Notes: generated from the sequence alone by a model not told the origin. Positions 31,637 through 45,547 are shown, counted from the stretch's first letter. The stretch: DNA of 64,000 bases from Sipunculus nudus (GCA_026874595.1 CM049317.1:68570118-68634117), one strand, 5' to 3'. Numbers and translations: made by a program.

Positions 31637-33869
31637 CAAACATACAGCAATCCAGACACGTCCACTCTTGTAAGAAAACAGTAACAACAAAAATGGGGTA
31701 TAATTTAACTTTAACCAATATAAGGCATTGAAACGTGTGCAAAGTTATACATCATTATAACAATTCTGTACGCTTGTGTAGATCATAAATAAAAAGTGAT
31801 AAATGCAAAAAATTCTCGCTTTGAACTAATGTATATGCGTATTCTCTGAATTCTTAAGCGTTAGTATAGTTACCAGATATGTGATGGGAGTCTTCTTGTT
31901 AGGATTGCGCTCACATTTACAACATTGCAGAGTATGAAAGCGTAAGCATATTTCCTTTTATACTGCCGACACTCTAGATTTAACAAAAATATAAGCCATG
32001 TGTTAAAGGTCAAACAGCATTAAAAAATGCATGTCACATCTCACATTTCTAAATTAGTTTATGAAGAAACAAGCTATCAGTAAGTATTCTCCTCTTAACA
32101 CCCCCCCCCCCCACACACACACACACAAAGAGCACAAAATGTAGTATATAAATGTATATTTTCATCGTAAAAAACATGACAGAATCGAAAATGTACTTTT
32201 TCTTATAAATGAAGATTTGGGTAAACAATATGAGTAGTAGAATATGTAACATACCATAAAATCTAAACGATAAACCAATTTATTCAACGGTGTTTTAAAG
32301 CGACATCTGGTGGCGAATTCAACTGGTCGTTTCGTCAAGTCATTGCTGATCACGGAATTATCTGCCAGCGTGGCTTGTTATGGTTCAATTAATTTTAAGG
32401 AGGAAATCTTCCTAGGAAACAACCATTCGTCATAAATACCAAACATTGCATTTGTACACAACTTTAGTATATTAAGTAAAAAACACATTTTTCCTAATTA
32501 ATATGATTGTTGGTTGAAACATTGGTTTCATTTGGATTGTATTAATAGCGCTCATGCATTAATAGGAGCATTCTCCAAAGTAGGTATGGAAACTAGTGTT
32601 TAAAGGGTTCTCTTTCCGAAATTATATTCCCAAGTTAATTTTAAATTCATTGAAACGGAAAACGCCAACCCTTCGTTAGTGACGACAACGCCACCTTGTG
32701 GCCGAAGTCTGCGTTTTGCTTGAGCCATGCCAAAACGCTTTTCTTTAATGGAGATTTTAGCGATTTGGTCAGAAACTTTCACCGACATTGTGTACCAAGG
32801 AAACAGCGTGGCCGGAGGGCACATCTGAAATTCTGGTTTATCGAAGAGCACTTTCGCCTCTTGTACTGTTCCTGTTTTATGCAGCCTGTAAATGTGTTTT
32901 ATCTGTGAATAAATGTGCATGACAATGAACATAATGCGATAAATGTGCGGCTTCAGAATCATCATTATTACTGCTAGCATATTATCCGTTCTTGCGTTGG
33001 GAAAGGTATGTGTCAGATGGGTTTCCAAAGACGGAGTTGACTGGCAAAGTTCCTGATAAATTATACAGTAATAACTGTGCGGCACCTCATTTCCACGTTA
33101 CTCTATTTATGCGTACATTTATCAAAACTTTTACGTACCCCTTTACACAATTCGCATGCATATACACTACGTAACTCTATTATACTCAGGGTTTCAGCTG
33201 TCTTTACGTTACTGCACATTCCTTTAACTTCTTCTGGTTGTATAACGTAATTTTTGTTGAATGGTCCTAAAGGACATTGTATTTCAATATTTTTTCTATA
33301 TGTATTACAGGACCCTTATGTTAATAGAAATAGCGCAAATTTCCCCAGAATTTATGGGCTAATATGGAAACTGGCCCCCTTAGGACCCTCTTGGTATCGT
33401 TCCTGACACTTTAAAACATAAAACGGCTTTCCGAGTCCCACAACCGTCATAGAAAATACAGATTTACCCTTACAATTGATCATTGACAGTACATACTACG
33501 TATACAGTACTGGTATGTATATAACGTATTGGTGTAATAGTTCTGGGTCAAAGAACTGATTTCAATGTTTTGAGTTCGAGTCCTTTTTTGACCCCCTCCC
33601 GTTTCGGTCAAACATGACTGAAACTTTAATCTTCTTTAAATTGCCGTGTTCCACAATGTCGGGCATATGGGTATACACGTCATTATGAGTCATTTTATAT
33701 TTTAGTAATTTCTGAATATCTCCAATTCATGGTTGAAGAACTTTGACACATTGTTGTTAATGACTGTTATTATTATGAATTGAAATTGCAGCCAATATTT
33801 TGGCAAAATGCTGGGGGGGGGGGGGGGGGGCTATCACATGGTATGTTGAATGAAATTCAACAAGGTGAT

Positions 33870-34030
33870 GACCTAAAAATAGGTCAATGTGACCTATATT
33901 TTTTCGAATAACGGAGCCTGTTTTACCCCCCCCCCCCCCACACACCCAGAATATTTAAAAAACACACACTAATTGCCAGAATTCTCAGGAAGGGCTTGAT
34001 GGATTGTCATCAATTTTGTCGTGCTTATGG
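33870..34030. repeat. Dispersed repeat copy A with nuclear-receptor-like palindrome
   Basis: AGGTCAATGTGACCTATATTTT, then poly-C, CAGAAT..CAGAATTCTCAGGAAGG and CTTGATGGATTGTCATCAA. Copy B lies 335 bp downstream. Confidence 0.65.
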
Positions 34031-34199
34031 GGGTTTAATGGTACTGGGCGTGAATGGTGGCGCCACCTGCAGTAAATTAATTTACGCGAATTTTTACCTG
34101 TATTTTTAAGAACATTGGGTCTGTTAACAAGGCATAAATGGTATCCCTACAGGCTAGAATCATGAACCTCCTCATCCTAGGAGTTCCTCAAAAGTTCTC

Positions 34200-34360
34200 C
34201 CCAGAACCTGAAATTAGGTCACTGTGACCTATATTTTCCAAGTTGCGGGGCATGTTTGAGAAACCCGGACATATTGTAACATGTATATACAAACTACCAG
34301 AATTCACAGGAAAGGCTGGATGGCTTGTTATTGTCAACATTTCAGTCGGCTGAGCGTCAT
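34200..34360. repeat. Dispersed repeat copy B with nuclear-receptor-like palindrome
   Basis: AGGTCACTGTGACCTATATTTT at 34216, followed by ACCAGAATTCACAGGAAAGG and CTGGATGGCTTGTTATTGTC, collinear with copy A. Confidence 0.65.
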
Positions 34361-34994
34361 GACCATGGGTCACTTGTTGTGACATTTAAGTGTATCTCCA
34401 TATAACTTTTCTGCATCTTTGATAGTATCCCTTCTGCTTGTGTATATATGTCTGTAAAAAGTATTAAACAAGGCCCGGGACTTTATACGTCATTTTCTGT
34501 ATAAAACAACCAGCACAAGGAAATACAAATACCTGAATATTATAAACAATAAATATCAGCGTTTCAGTCAAATCGATAACAGTTAAGCTCAGCACTGGGG
34601 TGTTACGTGTAAAAACGGATAGCGCCAGATGTACCTAACGTGTGCGGAAATCGTTAACACTTAAGCGGAACTAAAGGTATACATCGAACAGGTGGAAATT
34701 CTTCATGCCTTAGTGGCAGATATCAATGTAACATAAAATGTTAAAATGTATGCTAATATTGACGCTACCTGCACAATATTCGCGAAATGCCATCTAGGGT
34801 GTGAAGTCAGTTACTGTTCACCTGTGCAGATGTAGCGTCTGATGTAGATGATTTGCCTAAAATCGCGAATTTGAAACCCTCGTGAACAAAAAGGCAATCA
34901 TAGTATACTAATTATAACAAGTGAAGTGTTCGGTCATGGGCAGTACCAGCAAGGTGAATGTGTGGCAGAGGTTGCCGCCTGTATGTGTAAATTA

Positions 34995-35255
34995 TCAATT
35001 TTGTTGTTTCCCTCTGGTCACGTGCTCATCAACATGAAACCACACGCCATCATTATAAACAGCGTCTTTGACGTTGAAAAGTATACCAGAACACGGCCCC
35101 TCCGTCTTGATATCCGCGTCATCGCTTAACAGTTCCAGCTGTAGTTCGTAATCCCCATGATAGGGGGCGCCATTCGCAGCGGCTGGCACATCGTTGTTGA
35201 AGCCTCCGCTCTCATCACATTCTGGATGGCGACCAAACCGATCCCGTTTTCGCTT
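34995..35255 (-). CDS. Unidentified protein-like open segment, possibly a terminal exon
   Basis: An open minus-strand frame of 86 codons plus stop runs KRKRDRFGRHPECDESGGFN onward to HVDEHVTRGKQQN. Its composition is protein-like (balanced acidic, aromatic and hydrophobic residues, GC-balanced codons) compared with the AT-rich surroundings. A weak acceptor GTGAAAG precedes it. The other two frames are also partly open here, so the frame choice is uncertain. I do not recognise the family and found no partner exon. Confidence 0.25.
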   Translation of the reverse strand, partial: KRKRDRFGRHPECDESGGFNNDVPAAANGAPYHGDYELQLELLSDDADIKTEGPCSGILFNVKDAVYNDGVWFHVDEHVTRGKQQN

Positions 35256-35384
35256 TCACACGAGCAGAAATTGAGCATGAATTTCCTACCTCCTTTGCCT
35301 GCAAACACGTGAAAAGATATTCATGAAATTTTAAATAAACACTGCAGTTTTGAAATGTTGAATAATTTGAAAATAAGACAGACT

Positions 35385-35825
35385 CAGCGGTGTCAGGGGA
35401 CTCAGTCCGGACTTTGACTGGTCCGGAATCAAGTCCACGTTTTAGTGAATCTGACTTGGACTTGGTCTCGGAGGCAAGGACTGGAGAAATCAGGCTGAAA
35501 GTCCATCTTGAGACCAATAGAAAAAAAATGTCACATGTTAGAAATACTTATGTACATGTGCGAACTATACTTATAGAATATTACAAAATAATAACACTAT
35601 ATATTCCAAGCTTTGTTCATCATCGGGAGCTATACATTTAATTATAGTAAAAACATGTGTGACCTAATTTAAAAATAAACATGACAATCTTAGGTTTCTA
35701 GTTAAATTGTTTTTTTAAGGATAATTCTATTGGACTCGGACTTGGACTCGGGTTCCAAATGACTTAGACTCAAAGGAGGTGGACTTGGACTTGAAACTAA
35801 AACTCGGACTCGGATGGTGTGAACT
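35385..35825. repeat. GGACTTGGACTCGG-type degenerate repeat at two sites, possibly ends of one element
   Basis: 35390-35485 carries GGACTCAGTCCGGACTTTG, AAGTCCACG and GACTTGGACTTGG; 35730-35815 carries GGACTCGGACTTGGACTCGG and GGTGGACTTGGACTTG. The two sites are 250 bp apart. Whether they are termini of one element is uncertain. Confidence 0.45.
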
Positions 35826-36988
35826 ACGTCACTTACCAGCCAGACCATCTTGATTTAGATTGATTATAAAAGCCACCGCAATGCTGTTTGACATTCTGGT
35901 ATGAACAATATATATATACTCAAATTCTGAGTCAATCCATGCATGCATGCATATATATATATATATATTTTTATGTATAAAAAAGATTTCGGATAATAAC
36001 TGAAATGGGTTAGTTCCAGGGTTGAAATTCAGTTTACCGCAAATTTCTTTTATCCGAAGAGCAGCTTTAGATCGCCTCAACAGGAGATCGTCGGTTTTGA
36101 CGATTGTTGTTGTATATGCAGGTTTTTTACTAATTAAATGTCCTTTACATTTATATATTACCGAAATCATAAAATTTATGTATTTTTCATGTACTAGATA
36201 ACTTGCCCTTTACTGGATAATTTACGGTACCTACTGGGTTATTTGTGATATCTACCATTATACTCGAATTCAGGTAAAGCAAAGCCCAAACCAAGAATTG
36301 CAACCAGGGGGAGTAAGTGACGAAAAGTTTCCATCGTCAAACCTTCGTGGTGGGACTCTGTGATACATATGATACTACTGCTCGTTACGTGTACACCGTA
36401 CATGTAATAAAATATACTTTACTAGGTAACTGTAAAACGTTAAACACCTTGTTATTTCAGCGTACTTCATTTGACAGAAAGCATGCTGATTTGATCATGT
36501 TTACTTGAGATATTTCACCTGAATCATGAAAACCTGTGCTTGGGAACTGTCTTTATAAGTCATTAAAATATCATGGGACTTGAGTAGGTATAAATTCGAA
36601 AAATATTGGAAATGGTGCTATTAATAAATTAAACACCTCCTGAAAGCTCAAATTTAAAGTTTCTAATACATGAATATTAAACGTTTTTGAAAAAATCAAA
36701 TTAAGTAACTTAAATTAAGCAAAAATTATTTAAATTATATTTGTTAACATGTACATATACATATATCAGAAAAGTGTATATATGCATGAGATAACAAAAA
36801 TCTAAAGGGTGCCAGGTATTAAAGGGAAAAGTGTATTTTATAAACATAAATCTGGAGCACGTATATTGATGATGTGGCCTTCTCACGGTGTGTGTATCTC
36901 ACGCATCTATATGTGCCATGCATTGTACCATAAAAGAATAAAAAAGACACTTATATTTCCTGTTATTTTTACATACGAGAATCGTAAC

Positions 36989-37030
<42 letters not shown>

Positions 37031-37582
37031 GTGTATAATTTGTGTGTATTACATATGCTCGGTCGTCAATACATTTGTAGATCTATTAATTTATTGTTTA
37101 TACTGGCGCTATACACATAATTTCGACATGCGACCTGTGACTTCCCGGTTATAGGGTGTATGCAAAATGGCAGCCCCAATGAGCGGTTTTGAGAAAACGG
37201 GAGAAATAAACCTGTCAGGGCCCGATAATTGGTCCTAGGATGCGATTGTACTGCAGGGACAACGTTAACGGTAAAATGTATTCGTGGACTGAATTTTGTG
37301 TCAATTTGTATTCAAGGTGTATTTACGAAATTTAAATCGGAAGAACGCCTTTTTGGACCAAACCCAAATTCTCAAACTATATAGTAGGATATCAGTGTAT
37401 CAGTAGATGGGCCTGATTCCAAGACACTTCATGGGAGTCGGTAGACTGGCCAGTCGGCAATGCTCATTAGACTCGCCAGTGCTGTGTTTATATAGCCAAA
37501 TGGCAACTTCTAGGGAAAATGCTGCCATCTACCGGTAAATCTTATAACTAATGTATGGTTATTTGACCTTCGCACATCAGTG

Positions 37583-38035
37583 TTATGGGGCTGTCCTACT
37601 TAGGCGACTTTACATGCGACTAAAGGCCACCAGACTGTCGCCTCAAGGTCGCCGTGGAGTCGCCTGTATGGTTGCCTGTAGTCGCCTGTTGACGCCCGAA
37701 GTCGCCCTCCGAGACAGGACCCCCGCTACAACAGGTTGACGACTGTCTACGACAAGCTGCCGACAACTGGCGACACAAACACCGCGACAAAGGACAATCA
37801 CCTAAAACAACCTAAGACTACATCTACGACAACATACGACTACCTTGGCGACTACCTACAACACGAGAATTCCACCAGAGTCTCTACCCTGTGCTATGTG
37901 AGAAGCCGGAGACAAGGATGGTCCCTGTATCAAGTACATCAACTTACGACAGGACCTACGACAACCCACGTCACCTGGCGACAGCCTACGACAGCACCTA
38001 CACCAGTAGAAGACAGGCTACGCTCACAGGTGTAA
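37583..38035. mobile_element. GTCGCC/GGCGAC-rich element, probable imperfect inverted repeat
   Basis: The left half (37600-37705) is rich in GTCGCC and the right half (37735-38020) is rich in the inverse GGCGAC and TACGAC. Aligned pieces include CTGTCGCC..GTCGCCGTGG..GTCGCCTG on the left with CAGGCTACG..ACCTACG..GGCGACAG on the right. Open frames here are side-effects of the repeat. Confidence 0.5.
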
Positions 38036-38742
38036 AAAAAGCTTATATAAAACCAAATACACCAAATTATTTGGTACTTGTACATCTTTTCTGACATACT
38101 AAAATCGTGAAACGAGGCTCTGTGGATGCATAAATTAGGATAATAAGTGGCAGAAAACGTTCTTTGTGTACGGGTTTTATGTGTGTGTGCGTATGCGCGC
38201 GTGTGTGTTGAAGATGAGCGGCCATTGATTAAAAAACGCACTTTGCACAACTCTGGTTGATCTGCCCTATCCTTATTAATTTTGGCGGCCATCCCACGTT
38301 ATAAAACATTTCTGACATACTTTTATAAAATGGTTCAAGGGATAATCTTTAGTTAATATACATCAGACATAGTCAGAATAGTCTTTTTTAATAAATCCAA
38401 ATTTTGTAAAACTTATGCATGAATCGAGACCTGTGTCAGAATACTTTGGCCTGTATTCAAGTCATTAATATTGTAGTAAATGTTAAATTATGATAAGCAC
38501 AATACAGTGTTTCAATGGCCCTTTCATCTAGATCACAAGACCAAAACCTGTTTCACGTTTTCTTCATGTTCCTTGCCCAAGAACCAGAATTAATACGTAA
38601 AACAACCATCAGATGTCGCCACCTGTTTTTCGCCTATTTGGGGGGGGGGGGGGGGGGGGGGGGAGTACTGGTATTTGATATAAATGTCTAATGGGCATAC
38701 TTAATCTTTCCAACCCTCATTCTCTGTTTCTTCCTGTCTTGG

Positions 38743-38746
<4 letters not shown>

Positions 38747-38818
<72 letters not shown>
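38747..38818. repeat. (CT)n microsatellite
   Basis: About 36 uninterrupted CT units. A 24-base poly-G tract lies at 38640-38663. Confidence 0.98.
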
Positions 38819-38821
<3 letters not shown>

Positions 38822-39777
38822 ATTTGTGCATGCATGCTTAAAGTGCGGTTATGTATGATTTAAATCAGACAGACAGGCTGATTTACAGATATATGTATAA
38901 TCAGACACACATGCACACGCATGTATACACACACACCCATATATCTTGCATGGTAAACTTCTTTATCTGATACACGCACCGGAATCCAAATTTTTTCATG
39001 TACTCAGGAGCGGACTTGGTTATTTGGGAAGCTGATTTTTTTTCCGTATACTGAGCCGACGATATAAATAAAAAAATGAAATATATATATTCCCGGCTGG
39101 CCGATGGTTTTACCTTGCAGTTCTTTTACTCAACTTTCGAGGAGATCCACTTCCTATCTGTTTTCATCAAACAATTAACAATAATACATAATACCACACA
39201 TTACAGATAAAATACTATATATACATGTATTTCATATTATATATTCAGTATATAGTATATATATAATATAATATATACAGAATAATTATGTATAAAAATA
39301 AATATATATATATATTATATTATTTATAATTATAATAGTTAAATTACCCCCCCCCCCCCAAAAAATAATATTTTTCACCCATAAACATACAATTATAAAC
39401 TGTTATTTTTTAATATTTTATGATATATTATGCTAATCATTCATAAATCACTTTGTGAAAATAAAACAAATCGACCACTGGAAGCTCTGATCCCCCCCCC
39501 CGTTAATAAGCCTCCCTGTCCTATTGACATGGGAGACTTAATTAAATTTAAGGTCTTAACACATCTCGTGAGAATAGGTATAAACGCTTGGCTAACATAT
39601 ATAAAAACATATTTTAGCATTTACATTCTAACGTACAATTTTCCCTGGTGAATTAGCTTATAAGTGTCAACTCAAAATAACAACAAAAAATCGACAGTTT
39701 TAGTATTTATAGCCAACTGTTAATGCACCTTGACGTGCTTCATATACGTGGTTTATACAGATGAACACCTGTTATAT

Positions 39778-40063
39778 ACAATACATCGTCATTTTTCCAA
39801 ACACAATTTATCCGAAAATCGTTTATCCGAAGTTGAAAAATGAGAACCGAAACTGTGACTGTTAATCCGAAATCCGAAGTTATTAAAAACAAGACATATA
39901 CGAATATCATAGACGTGTATACAGTACATCGTCATTTTTCCAAACACAGTTTATCCGAAAATCGTTTATCCGAAGTTGAAAAATGAGTACCGAATCTGTG
40001 ACTGTTAATCATAAATCCGAAGTCATTAAAAACAAGACAAATACGAATAACATAGACATGTAT
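39778..40063. repeat. Tandem duplication, 143-bp period, two copies
   Basis: Both copies contain ACATCGTCATTTTTCCAAAC, TTTATCCGAAAATCG, TTTATCCGAAGTTGAAAAA and TTAAAAACAAGACA; the second starts at about 39921. About ten differences seen. Confidence 0.9.
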
Positions 40064-40841
40064 GCTGATGCCGACTAGCTGCATCAAATGAAAACAGACA
40101 CACATGCAGAGAGCAGAAAAATATGGGCTTTACGTCGAAACTCGTAGCTTAGTACAGGCGTTTTAATAAAATGGTGTACCAAATATATGTATGTAAGAAT
40201 ATGATTTGAAGTAATGGATAAAATAATTCACTCGGCTTGTGGTCCGACATTTTCATGTCAGATTTATTTAGCTTTATTTATTTACGTCCCAATATAAGTC
40301 GCAATGCATGGTGTATAATTGACTTTTCACTATGGTATACTCTCGTTCAATCTCCTGGCTCATTTCAAATAAATATTAATAATATTATCGATAACGAATT
40401 TCAAAGATTCTATTATAACCCTATAATTTACAATGATAAAATTTAACATAATTGCCTCAGTATGGGAAACGAGTATTTATATAGATAATTAAATCATACG
40501 TTATTTTAAAATAAATTATATATCCACAGGATAATGTGTATTAATTGTGATAATTTGTTTTATCATAAAATAGGCACTTACAATATAAACACCCATAGTT
40601 TCCTACTATTTGCCAACGAAAGACCAATTGTGTATTTCTAAAACAACCACGTCTCTTTGCAGCGATGTCGGGTAAAAAAGGGGAACTGATGAATATTGGC
40701 CCCTAATTACACATTATTACTTTAACTGTTGCTTTTGGTGCGAATAACCCACATCACCTAACTATGTTGTGATGTACATACACAGCCCACACTCAGCATT
40801 CAGTTATATGAAATATTACCATCAATCAATATTGCTGCTAT

Positions 40842-41410
40842 CAGGGGCGTACACAGGATTTAGGGGAGACGTGCCGGATTTTTGACATACCCCTGGGGAA
40901 ATGTTGCACCAACGTATATCATTTATGTATATGGTTGAAACCCAGGGAATCCAGGAAAAAGCTATATTATGGCAAAAATTAGTCTAAAAACTTCAGTAAA
41001 CACAAAAGAAACCATAGCGTAAATTAAAATTTAGAAATGGTTAAAAAGGTTTCGTTTATTGCCTTCGATTGAATTCAGTAATCATTTGTTATTGAACACA
41101 TTCTCAGTCATTATTGAGTCCTAATATCTCATGATAAATTCAGAAATAATGTCACGCAGGTACATCTATTCTATCTATGACTAAATTGTTGTAAATGAAA
41201 GAATATAATAAATAATGGAATTTGATGAAAACACGAGCTCTCTAGAATTTACTTACTTATATATATATATATATATAAACTATATAGTTTTCAAAAGTAG
41301 GTTTTCAGTGTGTGGAATTTGAGAAATAGTCGGCCCGTGGTGGGGTTGCGGTGGTGGTGGGGGGGAGGGGGGGTGGTGGTGGGTTGAAGCGGCCCCACCC
41401 GGCGTCCCTC
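40842..41410. mobile_element. Diverged CAGGGGCG-family transposon relic
   Basis: Starts CAGGGGCGTACACAGGATTTAGGG, like 62788 and 16217, and ends in a G-rich GTGGTGGGGGGGAGGGGGGG stretch with GGCCCCACCCGGCGTCCCTC. The right terminus is poorly preserved. Confidence 0.5.
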
Positions 41411-42763
41411 AAAGGCTACGGCACAGGCTAAAGAGCAGGATACAGGGCAGCAAGGATTCCTCACCAGTTAGTACATGCACAGTGTATTCCGGTGTAAAGG
41501 CTATCCCGATGTCAGTTTATCTCCCGGATATTTTGAAGGAACATAATCAGGAGCAACAACATGCCTGTTCTTACACACTGTCAGTTCAGATTTGCTTTAT
41601 ACAAAAGTTTCCCAGCACATGGTCTCAGTCCCTACACTAAACCTGCTTAACATCTTGTTACATGGTTCTGCGTGAGAGTACACACGGCCTACGTGTCGGC
41701 CGCGTGAGGGGAGGTCGGATTTCGCGCATGCGCGACAGATCCCGAATAAGGAATATTCCAAATTTGAAGGTGCAAGGTTGTGAAAAACCCGTTGTAAGCC
41801 TGAAAAGAAAACGGAAAAAATGCAGGTGACGTTTGCGCTATGCTTATTTTGGCGCAAGTGATCTCGCCCTGTTCACTTTTTAACACTCCTGTACAGGAGT
41901 AAGCCAGCGATTTCAGTATATTATTGTGGCAGCTACCATTTTATTTGTAAAGGAAAACGCAACTTTCCATGTTGATTCAAGATGTTTTGTACGTGATAAG
42001 TTCCCTTCAAATCGGTTTCAGATTACCCCCATCGGCCTTTAGCCTGAATTTGATTCAGGTTACCCCCGGCGGCCTTTAGACTGAATTTGATTCAGGTTAC
42101 CCCCTGAAATCAAATGTTTTAGAATAAAGTCAACTGTTAGTCACACCATGCAGGAGGTAATCTGAAATTCTATTATATGTTACCCCGGAAGGGGGGGGGG
42201 GCGATTTGAAGCGGGTGTATAATCTGATATTGCTACACCGGTTGCAATACGGTTAAAGGGGAAAATCACCTATAAAGCATGTTGAATTACCACGAAAATT
42301 AGCTTCTTCCCTTTAAAATAAACTTGTACCTGCCAAAATATTGCCTTGAAACAGTTTGCTTACTCCTGTAAACGAGTGTTAAAAACAGTGGTCCGGGCGC
42401 GATCACAGGTGTCAACATAAACACAGTGCCTGGGACTCTGTGCATAGCGGAGCCATGCACAATAACTGCCTATCATGAGATGCCCTGACTGACTTGGCCA
42501 AAAATGTAATACATACAAATCATCGCGTGTTGCCGCTTACAATCTGGCCTCCGGTCTCGCGACCTCGTTATGGTAAACAGACACCCGTGGGCTGTGTTTA
42601 TAAACGCGCGGAGCCATAACAAGGTGTAAAACAGCCGTATGCGAGGTACTGAGACTGTGTGCCGCGATGGTATTGCTGCGAAACTTTTGCATAAAGCAAA
42701 ACTTAACTGGTATAGAGTGAAAGAATAGGGGAAATATTGCACCTGATTATGTCCTTTAAAAGG

Positions 42764-42797
<34 letters not shown>

Positions 42798-42798
42798 T
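42764..42798. repeat. (AT)n microsatellite
   Basis: Alternating TA run with one ACAT interruption at the left. Confidence 0.9.
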
Positions 42799-42979
42799 CT
42801 GTTCATTTTTCATATCTGGTATAAATCTAATCCCTGGCACTACATTGAATTTATCTTTTTTAATTTTGGCCTTGTCCACGTTATTAATTTCGTCGATTTT
42901 GAAGTCGGTTAATTTAATTGTACCTTTCAGATTTGCGAGCAGATTTTTTTTTTTAATCAAATTTATTCAATCAGCCTGG

Positions 42980-43135
42980 ACAGTGGTTCAATCCACGGTG
43001 TGGCTATGAGAGTGGGCTGTAGTTGCCCATCCAGGTTTCTCCACCTCTACAGACTACCGAACGCCAACATCCGAGCCATGGAGATAACCCCATATTAGAT
43101 ATTGTAACCAGTGTTAAACACTTAAAATAAATATA
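42980..43135 (+). mobile_element. tRNA-derived SINE (decayed copy)
   Basis: Same family as 21475: B-box-like GGTTCAATCCA at 42985, CTGTAGTTGCCCATCCAGG, GTTTCTCCACCTCTACAGAC, ACCGAACGCCAACATCCGAG, CCATGGAGATAAC. The core is shortened relative to the 21475 copy. Confidence 0.7.
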
Positions 43136-45256
43136 GTTTATACTTTCTCCTTAGTAAAAGTCGAGTCTATTTTTATATGCAATTATAAATTAACTAAGAA
43201 TCTATTATAAAATACGGAGGATTATGTGTATCAGCTTCCGGATACATTGTACCCTTACACAACATAATTATATATACGTTCATGAAAGTCTCATCAATAT
43301 TATTATTAAACGTGATACAAATGAGAATTTCCTAATCTCAGTGGGAAGATTAAATACATAATTTCAGAGGCACAACAATAATTAATTGTCTAATATCAGT
43401 CCCTAATTATACAATATAACTCTAACGTTTATTGAAAAAGTCGGCCGGGGACCCACTTAGCAAAACTGTGATGCTGTGTACACTATACGCTCGGCAGACG
43501 ACACCCAATCAACATGGCCGCCATATAAAACGGTGGAGCAGCAGAGTTCCTAACCCGCCGAAACAATACCTTCAGCATTTGACAACGGGTATAGTATTCA
43601 TGAATACAAGAATGGGCCATAAAGCCTAAAAGAGCGACAGAATAAACTCTTACTAGCCCGAGAGTGACTATAAATCGCCACGCCAGCCATGGTCCGCTGG
43701 GTTGTCACGTGATTTAAGTGTCCCTCAACAGTCGGCTTAAACCGTGTTACCCCCTTGTTAAGTGAGGGCATGGCAGCAAGAGCAATTTCCTCTTATCCGA
43801 AAACAAAATAGCGCCGGCTTGCGTCTGGTCAACTCGAATCGCCGGCCATTCCTGGGCTGGGATCGCCTGATTGATCTTGCTCGTGGCAGAAGTGCTATGA
43901 TTTAAGTTATGTTATTGGAGTCGGAACGCATTGTAAACTACAACGTCGGTGTCCGAAGCGGCCTGCTGAGAAAAGGGAGAGCGCCCAGGCGAACTAATAA
44001 GTTTATCAGTGATTCGCACGCAATAGGCATGCCAACTTCAGTGACAGAGGCTTGAAATTGCCGATTTATTACCCCCCTGGGACAACAGATTTGAAGCGTC
44101 TAACTGCTAAACCGCGATTAAAGAGTTGGGTCTAATCCCTTATCGCTCAATTGGTCCTGTCACTCGCCGCCATTTTTCATACCGTAAAGTTGCTAAGGCG
44201 GGCGCAAGAACGCGGATCCTGAGCCTTATTGCAGTGTCGCTTCCGTACATCAGCTCGGTCTGGCTACTGCCTCCCTTGCTCGCCGACAGATAATCCTTCG
44301 AGAAATCAATTTCGGTAATTAAATGAGTCAATCAGGCCTTCAATAATGAACACAGTTGAGACACACTCGTTTTATAAGGCGAATTCATCTTTCCTAGTTG
44401 CAAAGAGCCTCTACGTTTCAATAACTCTCTGTAAGATGCCATTCCCGAGGTCTGACTGGGGGTCGATGAAAAACGAGCTCTCCGCCAAGCAGGTTGCTTG
44501 CAGCGAGGATGAAACTATGTACAAAAAATAGTAGATATCTTCCATAGAAAGGCATAGTTTAAGATTGTTCTATTGCGCTGGAAACGATAGAGACTTGAAC
44601 ACTTGGATTAAAACAATATCACGCTCCCACTGACAAACAGAAAAAAATATCACAATCCGAAAAATGTGAAGATACAAATTTAATTGTTGAGCCTGGCCGT
44701 AAAACGAAAGAAATGCAAAAACAAGTATATCCCAGACATCTATGAGGAAAGTCATTCAATAATATACTATTTATATTGGAATTATCAAAAATGTATGTAC
44801 CATAGATTTTCCGTTGGACATCTTAAGATGCTAGCTGGAATGTTATCGACTATTTTGCCTCTCTGGTATTCAGTATCTTTGCTCTCTTTCTTCCAGAGAT
44901 TACATTATTTTTAAAGTTTTTCGCAATATGCGGCGTCCGATATTATATCGGCGTGCGGTCTCCTTGGGCGTCTGGTGAAATTCCACTCAAACTTTCAGTC
45001 TTATTTTGCCTATAAGTTTTCTTAGGAGGATCTACTGTTATTTTACCGTGGTTATTACATATTAATATTATGATACGCCGATTAATTTTAGGGTTTTTAT
45101 TGTTTAAGTCTTTATTTCTTTCATTATATATGTTATATAATATAATGTTTAAGTAGTGTCAAACATCACTTAGAGAAACACTAACTAGTATCTGGTAGCG
45201 GGTCCATCGTCAGCAAAAAAAACCCACAAAAATACACGTGAATAGATATATACATA

Positions 45257-45303
<47 letters not shown>

Positions 45304-45404
45304 TGAATATGAGACGTGTTGTCAAAGTATGTATATTTGATTATTATTTAATTTAGTTATTAATCATTGATTATATAGACATTTGTGAAAGATTTATTAT
45401 ATTA

Positions 45405-45414
45405 ATTATTAAAT

Positions 45415-45465
<51 letters not shown>

Positions 45466-45507
45466 TTACATTGATAGGTTAAATGCCATAATGATATAAG
45501 CTAATAA

Positions 45508-45547
<40 letters not shown>

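Noticed and set aside
32600-33085. 161-codon minus-strand frame
   Set aside because: Part looks protein-like (DKPEFQMCPPATLFPWY), but no splice partners, no family recognised, and the flanks contain common short repeat words. Not enough support for a gene.
37551-38094. Frames over the GTCGCC/CGAC region
   Set aside because: Low-complexity Thr/Tyr-rich translation of repeated CGAC words, no splice or domain support.
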